Origin: Sinonovacula constricta
Lineage: Eukaryota; Mollusca; Bivalvia; Cardiida; Solecurtidae
Length of the DNA: 64,000 bases
Direction: 5' to 3'
Assembly: GCA_007844125.1 (NCBI GenBank)
Contig: CM017572.1
Location: 40,986,007-41,050,006 of the forward strand
Positions 13,680 to 26,100 of the stretch are shown piece after piece. The stretch's first letter is position 1. Every line of letters starts with the position of its first letter. The position numbers were made by a program, and so were the translations under genes. The notes beneath the pieces are model-generated. The model made no database searches, was not told the DNA's origin, and saw only the letters and a list, made by a program, of their open reading frames with translations.

Positions 13680-14719
13680 GGTTGTTGATTTTACTATTGT
13701 TGGTGACGGTGTTGATGACTGACTGGAAAAGGAGCGATGTGCAAACAAGTAACAAGAAATCAAATATTCATAGAAAGAACATAACAGTCAACGAATCGAA
13801 TGGTGGTAACCGTGAAATTGTTCCAGTGAATAAAACAATGATGGAAAAACAAGTGTATTACTATTTATGTGTTATTTATAGTTCCTCGTTGAAAGCTATA
13901 CTCGTTATCACCAACACGTCTTTTTTATCGTTATTATCCAATGATCGTTATCACTATTCACTTAGTTTTCTGTCTATTGAGTGGAGCCGGTATTTTGAAG
14001 GGGAAATATTTGGCAGGAGCCCGGGTACTCCACATTACATCGTTGGTACAAACACCGATCTTGTAACGATTATAACTTGTCACTCAATGTGCGCGCGGGC
14101 TTACTCCTACTATGATTCAATTAAGAAGGCACTCCTAAAGGAGGGGAACCTGTCTTAATTAGTAGACGTATTTTTCTCTCTTCGCATGTTTGCTGTCAAA
14201 GATCACCCACTTCTTCATTGTTTGTGTATTTTAAGGGTGTTGGTGCTCTGTCCAGGCTGTAAAGTAGTTATACAAACGCACAACGTCTGAAACACTCAAT
14301 GTGTTGGATATGGATATTGTTGAGTCGTGGTTTGTGACTTTTTAAAACATTTATTTTTATTTTCTTAGATTTGCGGTGATTGCTCTTCCTCTTCGCTCAA
14401 GTAAAACTCTGTGTATTTTAAAAAAAAAGTTTTAATAAAGAGAACAGAACTGGTCAATCGATATTGTTATATATACCTTAGACAACACATTGTAGTAATA
14501 CCGGAATTCTGTAATATCGACATTTTTTAACCAACTTATTTAAATAACACCATTTAAAAGAGGATACAGACGATGTATTCGCAATATTTTTAAAACTTGA
14601 TTTGAGTTCGAGTTCTGATCATACCTGTTTATACATAACATCGAAAGTTTCATTAAGCACGTACAGTTTGTATGCAGCATTCGCAACCCCCTTCTGCGTG
14701 TTAATGTGGGATGGGGATG

Positions 14720-15000
14720 GGATTAGCCGGCATTTTTGCCGATACTGTGCAGCGACATTTATATCATTGTAGCACAGGGGCACTTATGAGATGCCCAGGG
14801 ACTGAACCCGGCCAGTCCATTATACTGACACCGACGAGTCAGGCGTAATGCTGTCCCCTTAGCCCCGAGCGTTAGGAGGGAAGTCACTACTACAACTTTA
14901 AAGTCTTTGGTTTGACCCGGCCGGGGTTTGAACCCACGACCCCCGACCCGCAAGCCGACGCTCTACCACCTGAGCTATTGCGACCGGTGCATGTTAATGT
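14720..15000 (-). mobile_element. tRNA-derived SINE, family 2
   Basis: On the minus strand, box A aatagctcaggtggtagagc and box B gggttcaaacccc are followed by a body with the core tgactcgtcggtgtcagtat and gactggccgggttc. The D-arm is intact but the acceptor and anticodon stems are not, so it is not a functional tRNA. Its core matches the element near 31.5 kb. Boundaries are approximate. Confidence 0.75.
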
Positions 15001-16627
15001 ACTTTTATTCAGAGCACCGATACAGCTGTAACGCACATACCCTTTATTTAAAAAGAAGGGTAAAGAAGTCAAACGACTCAATTTTCAGTAAATGTGCGGG
15101 TACTGGCTCTCTGAACTTCTAGAACCAAGTTACTCTAACACATGTAAGAATATATTGCAAAACAAGTTATCAGAAATATCAAATGAAAGCAAAATTACGC
15201 AGATTCCAGAACTCTTCGTACGGCTTACAGCTATGTGATACTCCTGTATTAATTGTATCGAAACATGATGGAAAGAACAGAGCTGTTCCGATTGAGAATA
15301 TGTCAAGAAGGTATCCGCGTGAGGCAATCATCTGTCGGTTGGTAGTCAGGAAGGCGCGGGGATCTGTCACGTTTGGAGCCGAGAAAGTGGGCCACGTGAT
15401 GCGTAGGGATACAAAATGTAGCAGGAAATAAACAAAAATGAATCCAGCCCTCACCAAAATAACTACACGATCCAACAATCCGCAACGTTACACCAAATGA
15501 TTGTAGGCAAGATAAAGTGATGGGGTTATTGTTCGAGGAAATTGGCAATTTAGAATATACCAGCCGAAGTATTATTGCCTATTTAGTACATACCAGTTGA
15601 AGTAATATCAAATTATTTGTGCGATTATTTTTAAATCTGTCCAATTATTAGGCAAATTATCGTTGAAATGCCTGGTCGGTTTGTGGCTATTTCGGGAATC
15701 AAGTAAAAAGGCAATGGAAATATATTAAAAATTCTTTGTAAAACAACACTTACAAAACAATGTCCCCAAAACTACATTATACACAATGGAATTCTTTTAC
15801 TTTTAGTTTTAGGGTAAACGTGGCCGCAAATAAAGCGGATTATAACAGGAACGTTAAGACAATACTATGAAAAAGAAAACAAATCATCACGGCCTATGAG
15901 CCAGATTGTGTGTATAGATATTTGTAGGAATGTGCATGATTTGCCAACTGCATTTTAATATAAGATAACAGCAGAAACCGTTTCATGCATGCGTAGGAAT
16001 ATATCTGGCATATAACGCTAAGTTCTACCGTAGAAATGATAATGACGCGGTTAGAAGTGATGAATTTTGTCACACTTACATACAATTAACAATATATCAC
16101 CTATACCTCCACGTATGTGACACTGTTGTTCGTTTAAAACGACTGGTTTGCAAAAAAAGATAAATAAATAAATGTTACGTATTCGAAATTAAGACTTTTA
16201 TCAAAGCGTATACGCTATAATAACGCCATTCAACGCACCTTATGAGCAACAGGCCAAATGTGCGCTGTGCAAGCAATAATAATGTTCCTTTGGTTTACAC
16301 AAACGACTGAATGCCACGTGTTCCTGACAGATAATAAGTGGGGTTGTCAATTGCATGGTTTATTGACATAAATATTGCATGGACAAGCCCCCTTTCCTAT
16401 TTATATGTCTACAGATAATCAAGGAAAAAGCACGTTCGTTCATTTAATAACGAAATCTTAGAGTGCCCGTCGACTTTGCTGCTAACATGCACGGTGTGAA
16501 ACTTTGAACGTTACTTAGAGATGAATCCGACGTGTTTTCATAAATGTTATTTTGTTCAAATGTTCGGCTGTCCATACAATCACCGACTTATAACTTATCT
16601 GACTTCTCAGCCCCTTGTTTCAAATTC

Positions 16628-16899
16628 AAGTCGAGCAGAGATGGATCCAGGGTGTGGGGGGAGGGGTGCATCCCACCACCAACCAGGTAAAAGCGTAGAG
16701 TTGTGAAAACACGAACATATAAGCTTTAAAATACTAAGATTTAAAAGTAAATTTGCCTGTTGATTGCTTAGGCCGAAGTTATGGTCCCTAACTGTGTATA
16801 TATGTTTATATCCAGTATTTACTGCGATAAAGTCGAATGGATCTTGATTCATACACCCCACCCTTACCAAAATTTTCTGGATCCACCCCTGAAGTCGAG
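16628..16899. mobile_element. hAT-type MITE with target-site duplication
   Basis: A 256-bp element (16636-16891) has 15-bp terminal inverted repeats: cagagatggatccag at the left, and ctggatccacccctg at the right, whose reverse complement is caggggtggatccag (13 of 15 match). It is flanked by the perfect 8-bp direct repeat aagtcgag at 16628-16635 and 16892-16899. The 8-bp duplication and CAGRG-type ends are typical of hAT transposons. It has no coding capacity, so it is non-autonomous. Confidence 0.85.
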
Positions 16900-16929
16900 T
16901 TGATACAACTTTCGTGTTGGCAGGGCTTC

Positions 16930-17012
16930 CAGTCGACCAGCACTGCCCCGGTGGTCCTACGCATGCTGTTGTCACTGGTCTTCCTCAACCATTAATAGCT
17001 GGACGTCGCAAT
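16930..17012 (+). mobile_element. SINE family 1 fragment
   Basis: Fragment with cccggtggtcctac, ggtcttcctcaaccattaat and agctggacgtcgcaat. It lies about 30 bp right of the MITE; no tail or head is visible. Confidence 0.6.
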
Positions 17013-19497
17013 ATGTCTTCCCCATGTATTAAACACTGTCAAATACAGTGCGTTACTCCACATCTTCGCTAGAAGAATGACAGCGATCGGTTGACTTTAT
17101 AACACAAAAGAGACAATGGTCACTGGTAATAATTGTCAATTAAAAAGCAATCAAGCAAAATTAATCCCACCTGTGCAGTCAATAAAGTTCAAAGGCCACG
17201 CGCCGATAATGGCGTATTTGAAGACGCATCAAGTTATTGTCTTCATGGGAGTTGAAACAGGTAGACAGAAACAATAGGCAACTTTCTCCCGTCTTTATTG
17301 GATGGGTAGTTTATGTCTGTATAAGTCCAGATGAATGTCTACATTGGGTCAGTACTATATACACATTTGCATCAAAACCAAAAAAATAAAAGAACACCGT
17401 AAGACCGCACTCACATAAAACAACATAATTTACATAGATGTAATATGTATTTTTAGATTTTGTGTTTACTTCTGTACTATTTAGACATGTTCTGAATATG
17501 TTGACCGTTATTCTCATAAGTCTCTTAAAGCATGTTATTCTTCTCCTTACAGCCAATTTCATTTCAACACTATGTCAAAAGAAATAAAACTCTTATTTCG
17601 CTTCTGGAATTAAAAGCAAAGTTCTAAAACACTTCTTTTTTTTTCAGTTTTGTACCATAATCACTTTTCATTAATACTATTAACTATCGAATGCCACTCT
17701 AGTTCAAACCGACATTTCACAACGGTTCAAATGGAGTTGTTATTAAAATGTTCACCTAATGCATATTTATTGCACACAAAGTCAATGCCGAAATGGGCTC
17801 TACAAGAGGTAACCGAAGAGCAGTGCGTTATTTATGTGCATTACTGCTGGCAACTTCCACTCCGATATAGCTCAGATTTGATTGACAGACGATCAGTGCT
17901 TGGTCCGTGAACATAAAAACAGTCTATCAGCATCCGTCAGTTTGTATTTAATGCAACTGAATAATGGCGGGGTCGACATCTCGTGGGAATTCGCGAGAAA
18001 TCACGAGATTACACGAGCCCCGACTGTACGCAAGCTTTCATCGAGTGCGCTTCATAGAAGGAGAGGAATCAGATGTGCTTTTTATTACAGACAAGTTTAT
18101 GGTGGTAATAAAAAGCAATGAACACGAGTTAAATCAAGTTTTAAATACAAACACGGCTTTTCACATCTCCGAGATATCAGGGTAACAAATAAAGGCAGAT
18201 TTTAGTATGAGTATCAAATAACATTTCGGCAGATAATGCTATTTATTGCTTAGTAATATGATGAAGTATTGTAAAAGGGAATTAACGCAGATGTTTTTGT
18301 TGATGTTTCACCTGCCTCAATAGAATATTAAAGTATCTGGATCCGATCGTGTTTCAATGAATCATCAACTTCGAGTTTATTAATATTGCGGTTGACTTTT
18401 AGGAGCAGTTCGCAGTTGGTCTATGAACCGCGTCACTGTTCGCAAACTGAATGCCCGTCCTGTGTATTAGCAGATTTGAATTTCTGAAGCAGATTGTATC
18501 TAAAAGGTTAGCCGAAAATTTACGATTTCAGGAAGTGGCTTGTGCGATTACGAGAGTAAATTGGCAGTAAATTTTCAACTGGCGATCCTCCAAAACACAC
18601 AGAAACATGTATGAAAGGAAACGGAAGTTTAAGTGACAAAAAACGTGATGTCATTGGCGTTGTTTTTTTTCTCTCGATATTTAAAATATACGCAAGTGAT
18701 GGTCAATTGGTAAAAACACAACAGAGTGAATGCGCATAAAATGATTTTACATTATTTGTATTTTAAAAAAATGCCTTAAAAAGCATATATAATGAAAAGA
18801 TGCATTTGTCCTTTTTTAAAAGTATTTGCAGTAGTATTCGATTTAATGTGTGTTTTGATAATCTTACATGCTGTAACTGTTAGTAACAAATATTGCTTGT
18901 GTACATGCACATATATTCGTATAATGAATAATATATACTTAAATTTATGATTATGAAGAACTTCAAATAGCACACATTAACAGGTTTAAAACAGAAATTA
19001 TTACTTCAGTTTCTTCAAGAATATACCCCGTGGACAATAAACCCATTTAAAGCCAATGCAAACATGATTGTCAGCGAGACTTTATATCCCAAGATACAGC
19101 TTTAAGTTTAATTTAACACCAAGAAAAGCAACACAAATGTTAAAACTTAAAGAACTTATTGTGTGAAAAAAGGTTTTTCGAAGCGATAACAACCTCAAGG
19201 TTCTTGTTCCTTTATATACGAACATTCATCCGTTGATTGACACGTGTTTATTTTGTGCACGTGCAAATGAGGATGCATTTTAACAGGTTTTAAGCGCGGG
19301 TCATAAAATGCAGCATAAATCTGGACTGGTTGAGCACGTTTTATCGACTCGCAACAGGATTTCTCAATGTTACGAGTGCAGTGATCTTGTGGTCGGATGC
19401 CAGTGGTGGTAGTGGTGGTGATGGTGGTGGTAGGGCTGTTGCAAATAGTGGTGGCATTAGCACAAGCTCTTAACCTGCTAAGCGAGAATTTTATCAG

Positions 19498-19550
19498 TAA
19501 AAAAAACCCAGATATTGTAGATTCAGATCAGCCAGATGTCAATGTGAGCT
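19498..19550 (+). repeat. Possible dispersed repeat fragment (VDxDQxDV-encoding)
   Basis: A short stretch translating as IVDSDQPDV resembles VVDPDQQDV at 23050-23100, in an otherwise unrelated context. I recall such frames recurring in mollusc genome annotations as repeat-derived sequence. Weak evidence. Confidence 0.3.
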
Positions 19551-20040
19551 CTCTGAACAAGATCTGGATTTTTTATCCTGAGCCTCTAAATAAATGTATA
19601 GTCACCTTTGCCTGCCTTTGTACGGTGATTGAAGAAAAGTATGAATCATTAACAAAATGTAACATAATAAGGGCTTATTTCTATGAATGTACCGACGGAG
19701 GCAGAGGTGCATCGATGATGGATCCCTCCCGCAACCTCTCTTCTCATCTTCACAGAAGAAGATTCGAGTGCCACGATTTAATTACTAATTCAACACATTT
19801 GAACTTTTAAAAATGGAAAATGGAGGAAATGGGATTGGAATGTTTGCTTTTCTGTTTTCTGTTATGGAATAAGAGTTCAAGCATTTTCAGAATGTGTTGA
19901 ATATGTAAATGTTTACCATATTTCAACTGCGATTGCCAGTAATTTTACCAAGACTTTTATTTACATTACTTTAATCATCGCCATCACAGAATCATCAATT
20001 GCAGCACAAGCAGTATCAAACTCGAAATATTTAAGTTGTC

Positions 20041-20308
20041 TTGATAATAACGATGATAATGACGACGACGACGATGATGATGATGATGATGATGATAATG
20101 ATAATAATAATAACAATAATAATAACGACGACGACGACGATGATGATGATGATGATAATGATAATAATAATAATAATAACAAGAACGACGACGACGACGA
20201 TGATGATGATGATGATGATGATAATAATGATAATAATGATGATGGTGATGTTGATGATGATTATGATGACAATAATAATAATAATAACAATAATAATAAT
20301 AATAATAT
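20041..20308. repeat. Compound trinucleotide microsatellite (GAT, GAC, AAT)
   Basis: About 268 bp of alternating GAT, GAC/ACG and AAT blocks with a partly repeated internal order. It produces low-complexity frames on both strands. Confidence 0.93.
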
Positions 20309-20794
20309 CCTATTAAGTGTGGACTTATGAATATTAGGTAAAATTACTTTGTGTTTGTTTTATTATAATTTAAATAAAGTTTATTACCAATAATAACCGT
20401 GTAATGTGTATAAGTAATGCATATGTAAAAAATAAACAAAATATACCAAAAACAAACAAACAATAAGCGTTTCGCATCAGCGGTGGATTTATTCAGAGAC
20501 GTTTTTGTCCAATGTTTAGATAATACAATATAAGTTATGTACAGTTTGTGCATTCTAAATGCACACACGTCAATTTTAACTGACATGCATGCATATGAAA
20601 TGAAGGCCATTAAAATGATGAATGCATAGAACATACGGTTTGGATGAAGTATCATAAAACAATGCAGATTTTAACTGTACTTCGTGTGTGAAATATTTTA
20701 ATAGCCCAATAACTACCGTAGGATATGTTTTGATATGTTTTTATGCTCGTATCTTATTTTTACTGACTTAAAGATTTTAAATGGTTTGAACGCT

Positions 20795-20880
20795 GTGGTG
20801 TGGTTGACGAGCACATGACCGGTGATCAAGAGGACCGCGGTTCGAGACCCATCTGTGGTGGTCAATATGTTCATGTCGAA
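20795..20880 (+). mobile_element. tRNA-like SINE head
   Basis: A box A-like ggtgtggttgacgagcac and a perfect box B ggttcgagaccc lie at tRNA-like spacing. No tRNA cloverleaf or family body is convincingly visible after it. Confidence 0.5.
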
Positions 20881-23049
20881 TTACGAATTATATAACTAGT
20901 ATTAAAACATATTAAATAAATAAAAAGAGTATGTTCGTGCTTTGACAGTTCTTTAAGTGGATTTTGTTAATTTTTAATTTTAGAAAGAATTTGCATTTTG
21001 ATCCTGCCACCCAAAAAACAACAAAAAAAAAAAAGAAAAAACAACTACAATGTCTCAAGTGTTTGTCCATCCCCGTGGAATGTGTTAATATACAGGATTA
21101 GCTTTATTTTAATATTTCTGTTTCAAACTTCTACACCACTGTTTGGCTAGACGACTTAACCAATCCTCTGGGACGCTTGAATTTTTCACTCACAAGTGCT
21201 AGAATTTTAAATTCCTTTCCGATAATATTATTAAGTAATATCGCAGACGTATATCTGTTATTTCGATTATGAATATATGCAAATTATATTAGATGTAATC
21301 TCAAACAGAAAACGGGGGAAAAAAATCAAACTTTTTTTTTCTGACATCAAACGCTTAGCGTGTAGACTGCGGTAGAGAAGGGGGCTTAAGAATACAGGTT
21401 ACTCGTCATATCGAGTAAGAAATGAGTGCCTGAAAGTTAAAGCTCAGGATGTGAAATCACAACTCGATATCGAGCATGCCATCTCAGCGAAATGAGTTTC
21501 TAATGACGCAAAACATCATAGAAACTCGTATCAATTTCATTTCCACATGATGATCTAAAACAGACAAGATGGATGGTTGAAACATGAAAGGTTTGTCGTT
21601 TTGGTTCGTATGTACGGTCAGATTCCTCCGCGGTCCAGACGTGATACTAGACGTTCTTATTGATTCTGATGTATTCCTACGCGCGGAGATGTAACTTGGT
21701 CATTAACAGTCATATTCTTGTCGTTAATATAAATAAGGGATGATTAATATAGATAAAAAAACACACGGTTTCTGAGTTTGCCTTAAAGCTAAGAAAGTTC
21801 TATATACATGGCCGTAATTATAATACTGACTGATGATTAGATGAAATATATATGTATGTTACTTTGTTTGAAGATACAATCATATTAGATATTGCAACAA
21901 ATGTTTTAGGCCAAGAAAGGTGGATATCAATCTTATAATAAAAGTGACGTAGGTAGAAAGATAGTTTTTTAATACAATAGGACATCAGGCCTGTCAGTAC
22001 AGAAACTACTTGTACATAAGTACATATGGGTGTCAATGTCGAAAACAGTGTACAAAAACTTTATTATGACAATACATGTATGTTATACATACTCGTTGAC
22101 CAACGGCATTGTTTGTTGACTAAAGGAGTTGTTTTTTTAAATTATACTATAAGCATGTACATTTCGCTATACAAGAAAATCATGTTTGCGATAATAACAG
22201 CAAAAAACATCATTTGATTGTTTATTCTTTCTTCATAAAGTACAGAAATACATAAATTGGAGTTTCACTGAACTTATGTTATTCTATTGTTAAAAACGTA
22301 AAGAAAAGATGTATATGTTGTGTGAAGATTAATACAGATTCATACAAGAGTCGTCTATGTTATTGATAACATACATATAATGATTGCCATTATGATACTG
22401 TCAAAGAATCAGATAAAATCATTTCTATGTTATATTGTGTATGGGTATGACAAGGGATAGTCATATATCAGGATTGCATATGCCGTTCCAACCCCCGTGT
22501 CTTGGATCATAATTCAACTTCATTGTATATTTATTTGAATATTTTGAACATAATATTGTATTGTTTTTAATGTAACTGTATGCATTGATTTTAGCATTAA
22601 TTTATCTTAGCTGTCAGATTGCTAATGCCTATTATTCAAATTAATGAGGCGGGAATTACATTGCATTGTAATTAATATTTGATAAAAAAAATAACGAGTA
22701 AAACCTCTAAAGAAATTTAAAAAAAAAACTTCTGAAACTTCTGTGTTATAATCATTTAGAATATCGAATCAAACGCAAAAAAAACTTTCCTACGAAATTA
22801 AATCCACGAGGAAGAAGACAACCTTGGTTCATTTATAGCGACTTCTCACCTCTCTAAATACAGTATTCATCTCTCTAATGTAACGGACATGAATGAAAAC
22901 CCTTCCGTTAAAATGGCTCACAACTAAACGATATTAAAGTAACCTTCTTAATAAGATTAAAATCGATCAAAGATCACATTGAAATCTTTTTTTTATACAG
23001 GAACGATATTTGCTCTTATTCTGCAAGTCACGAACATGACAAGATTTAG

Positions 23050-23100
23050 AAAAAAATGGGCAAACGTTGTCGATCCAGATCAGCAAGATGTGTTATGGAG
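23050..23100 (+). repeat. Possible dispersed repeat fragment (VDPDQ-encoding)
   Basis: Encodes VVDPDQQDV; see the related stretch at 19498. Similarity is short and partly judged at protein level. Confidence 0.3.
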
Positions 23101-26100
23101 ATTGATCATCAGAATCTGCTCTATTATAATAGAAGACGCCATTAATATGTTTAGTTACAATCAGCAAAAAATCAAGGATTCAGTTTGAGTTTCATGTATG
23201 AACAAAAACAGCAGAGTCAGAGCAAAGCAAATAAAGCCAGGGAGTTCGGCCGCGGTGCGCCCGTCGCTTCACCTCATTCATCGTCTACGCTGAATACATT
23301 AGAATAGATTTGCGGGTGTTTTTTTTTTTCGGGTTACCCATTAGCGGAAATTCGTATGATTAGTTGATTAATTTTAAATAGAGATTTAAAAGAGAACACA
23401 TAATTAATGTAGGAATGTGTGAATGTCGTTTAGACCTTTCCTGGGAGGATCCGTGTCATACTTGAATCAGTGTTAATAAAGAGAGGTTTAACCGGGTATA
23501 CTGAGTTAGCCTTGGGCGAATTCTGCACACATGTCTTACCAAAGGAATGGGCATTGAGCACAACAAATATATAAAAGATAAACAAACAATTAGACGAATG
23601 TCTGCAGCAATAACAGATAAACTATTTTCTACGGGTGTCAATTTACGCAATTTAAATTGCTATTAATTTGTTTTCCAAGGGGTATGACTTACTGCTATCG
23701 ACGTAAATTTAATTCAACGAATACTGACTGTAATGGGATTATGTAAATAAATAATTAGTCGGAATATTTTTGGGGTCGTATGAATGGCTTGTCGGAATGG
23801 AACATTACATTAAGTCGTCAGGTTACTGAATAAATATTTGAGACTCATTCTTGTTGGGAGAAATCTCATATATTTACAAGAAATATCATAAATAATACCG
23901 TTCAGTTCATACAATATTTTGCATTTTTATGCACTCTATTTGTGGGATAACCAAATTAAGGCAGTTGATAAATGCCTCTTTATTAGTTAACTGACGAGTT
24001 AAGACATAATTCGATATAAATGGCACGAGCCTTTTATGTCTTTATAAACCTGTTATGTACAGTTGGTTTTATCCTGTCATTATAATTGTTAACTTACGTC
24101 CACATTTTTAGCACTTGATCTTTTTAAAATTCATCAACGGACTCTGTCATATAATAATAAATATTAATTTTAAGAACAGTTGAAATTATGACATTTCGTT
24201 TTACTTTACTAGCTTACGTTTGACGTATATGATTACTGAATGCAATGAGTGTATACATAATATTACTTCATATATTTAATTCGTATACATTAAATGCCAG
24301 ATTTATTTTGTTTCTGGTATGTAATTCAAGAAATTTGTCGCACTTGGCATGTTCCCACGAACAGGAAAACCAGCATACGATAATACGCAGAATTGGGTCG
24401 CATTGCCTATGCAATCATATCAATCGAATGGGGGTACATTGGGGAAATAGAAATTATCTCCCTTGTTAGTTACTATCCGAAGTATTCAAACAGTAGGTAG
24501 GTCCTTTTAGTTGGAATTCTTGGACTGTATCGCCTATTCTTTGGTACATATTGTAATATTGTGATTCTTTTTTACTTTAGCCTATGTTATTTAAAAAAAG
24601 ATAATGGAAGCTTTTGTTGATGACGGTTGACCTGGGTATCACAAGAATGGCAGAACAGTCATCATACACTCCATAGAGCACAAGCATAAAAACCGAGTAA
24701 AACAAACGAAAGGACATATTATTCAGCGGGGACTATTTATTATCTCATTACACGACCGGGTTTCCTTGTGTTACGCAAACATATCGTTTTCTATTAGTGT
24801 TATATTTTATGAAAAAAAATGAAAAAAAAATATAGATACCTTTCCATGACTTCACTCATGAAGACATTTTCTTATTTTACTGGAAGCGTTCTTGTGGCCA
24901 TATAACAAGTCATTTCATTGGAAATCATTTCAGTAAGTCAAACTTAAGACAAATATTGCATCTGCGCTATAATTATCTATTATAGCTGTATATTTAATAA
25001 GTACAGCACAACTACACATGCCTATAAATGAAATGCTTCCTTCATTATTCGCCATATATTATACGGACGTGATAAAACAGGTTCTTCCTAGGTCTTGGAC
25101 CAGCTTTAACTCGCGGGTTGCACCAAAACTGTCTGCTTTCATCTTTGATTAAAATTTCGTATGCATAGTCTAAGCCAAAAAGTACAATCCATTGCCTGTG
25201 GCACACATTGGAATTCATCCTAACGGAAACCGCGACTAAAATGTATCTCATTAGGTATTATTTCCCACCACAGGACAACTACGGTTGGCTTCTCAATTTT
25301 CATTTTATCCCTTTTTTCCCTGTCACTCCTTAATACTGATAAATGGGTCTTGATCACTGAACGTCGACGTATGGACAGTTAATGTATTGGAATCACTCGT
25401 TCATCACCAGAAGCTAGGCTTTTCCGTGCAAGTAACATACAAGTTAGGACAGGCCCATAAAATGTCATCGACTGACCTTTTGTGGCATGTAAATAAGATA
25501 TATAATGGCCGGGACATTTCTCACGCAGCTTTTTCACACCCTAGATGTGCTGAGTAATTTTCGACTTCCGGTAAAGTCTACTTATGTGTATGGATGCTAG
25601 TGCAAGTCAATGATACAGTCGATGGTGCATAACTTTTGTCTTCTTATGTGCATGAAAAGAACGGTGTTAACTAAATAGACAAGTGTTGAATCTACGCTGC
25701 TTGAATATAAATAAGAAATAGACGCGACATTGAAAGTACAAACACTACATATTAATATGTGATGTTGTTGTGGGTTTTTTTTTTTTGTCATTTTCAATAT
25801 TGACATATGTGTCTCAATTATTTATGTTTAAATCTCGAAATAAGCATTTTGTATACGGCAAAACATATGTGTCGTTTGCAATGTAATGCTTTAGAAAACA
25901 TCTGGTGAAATATTAAATACATAAGGATAACAGAAAGAACATATGATGCTGTTCGGCATAGGGTCCTGTATTGCACTGCTTCAGATCAAACAGAAATTAC
26001 CAAACTTTAAGAAAAATAACTCAAAATAAGCATTTATTAAAATCCTATAATGAAGTCAATAACCGCATTGGAAGGCACATTGCCAAAAAAACAACAACAC

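Noticed and set aside
13338..14158. Long frames on both strands around the GAT array
   Set aside because: Driven by the GAT trinucleotide repeat; the non-repeat part (13740-14158) shows no motif or splice-compatible structure.
14890..15000. Minus-strand tRNA gene
   Set aside because: Box A and box B are good, but acceptor and anticodon stems do not pair, and a SINE body follows, so it is a tRNA-derived SINE.
15183..15431. 82-codon + strand frame of mixed composition (and its 99-codon antisense partner)
   Set aside because: No recognisable family; no splice or start context to support it. Equal openness of both strands suggests chance.
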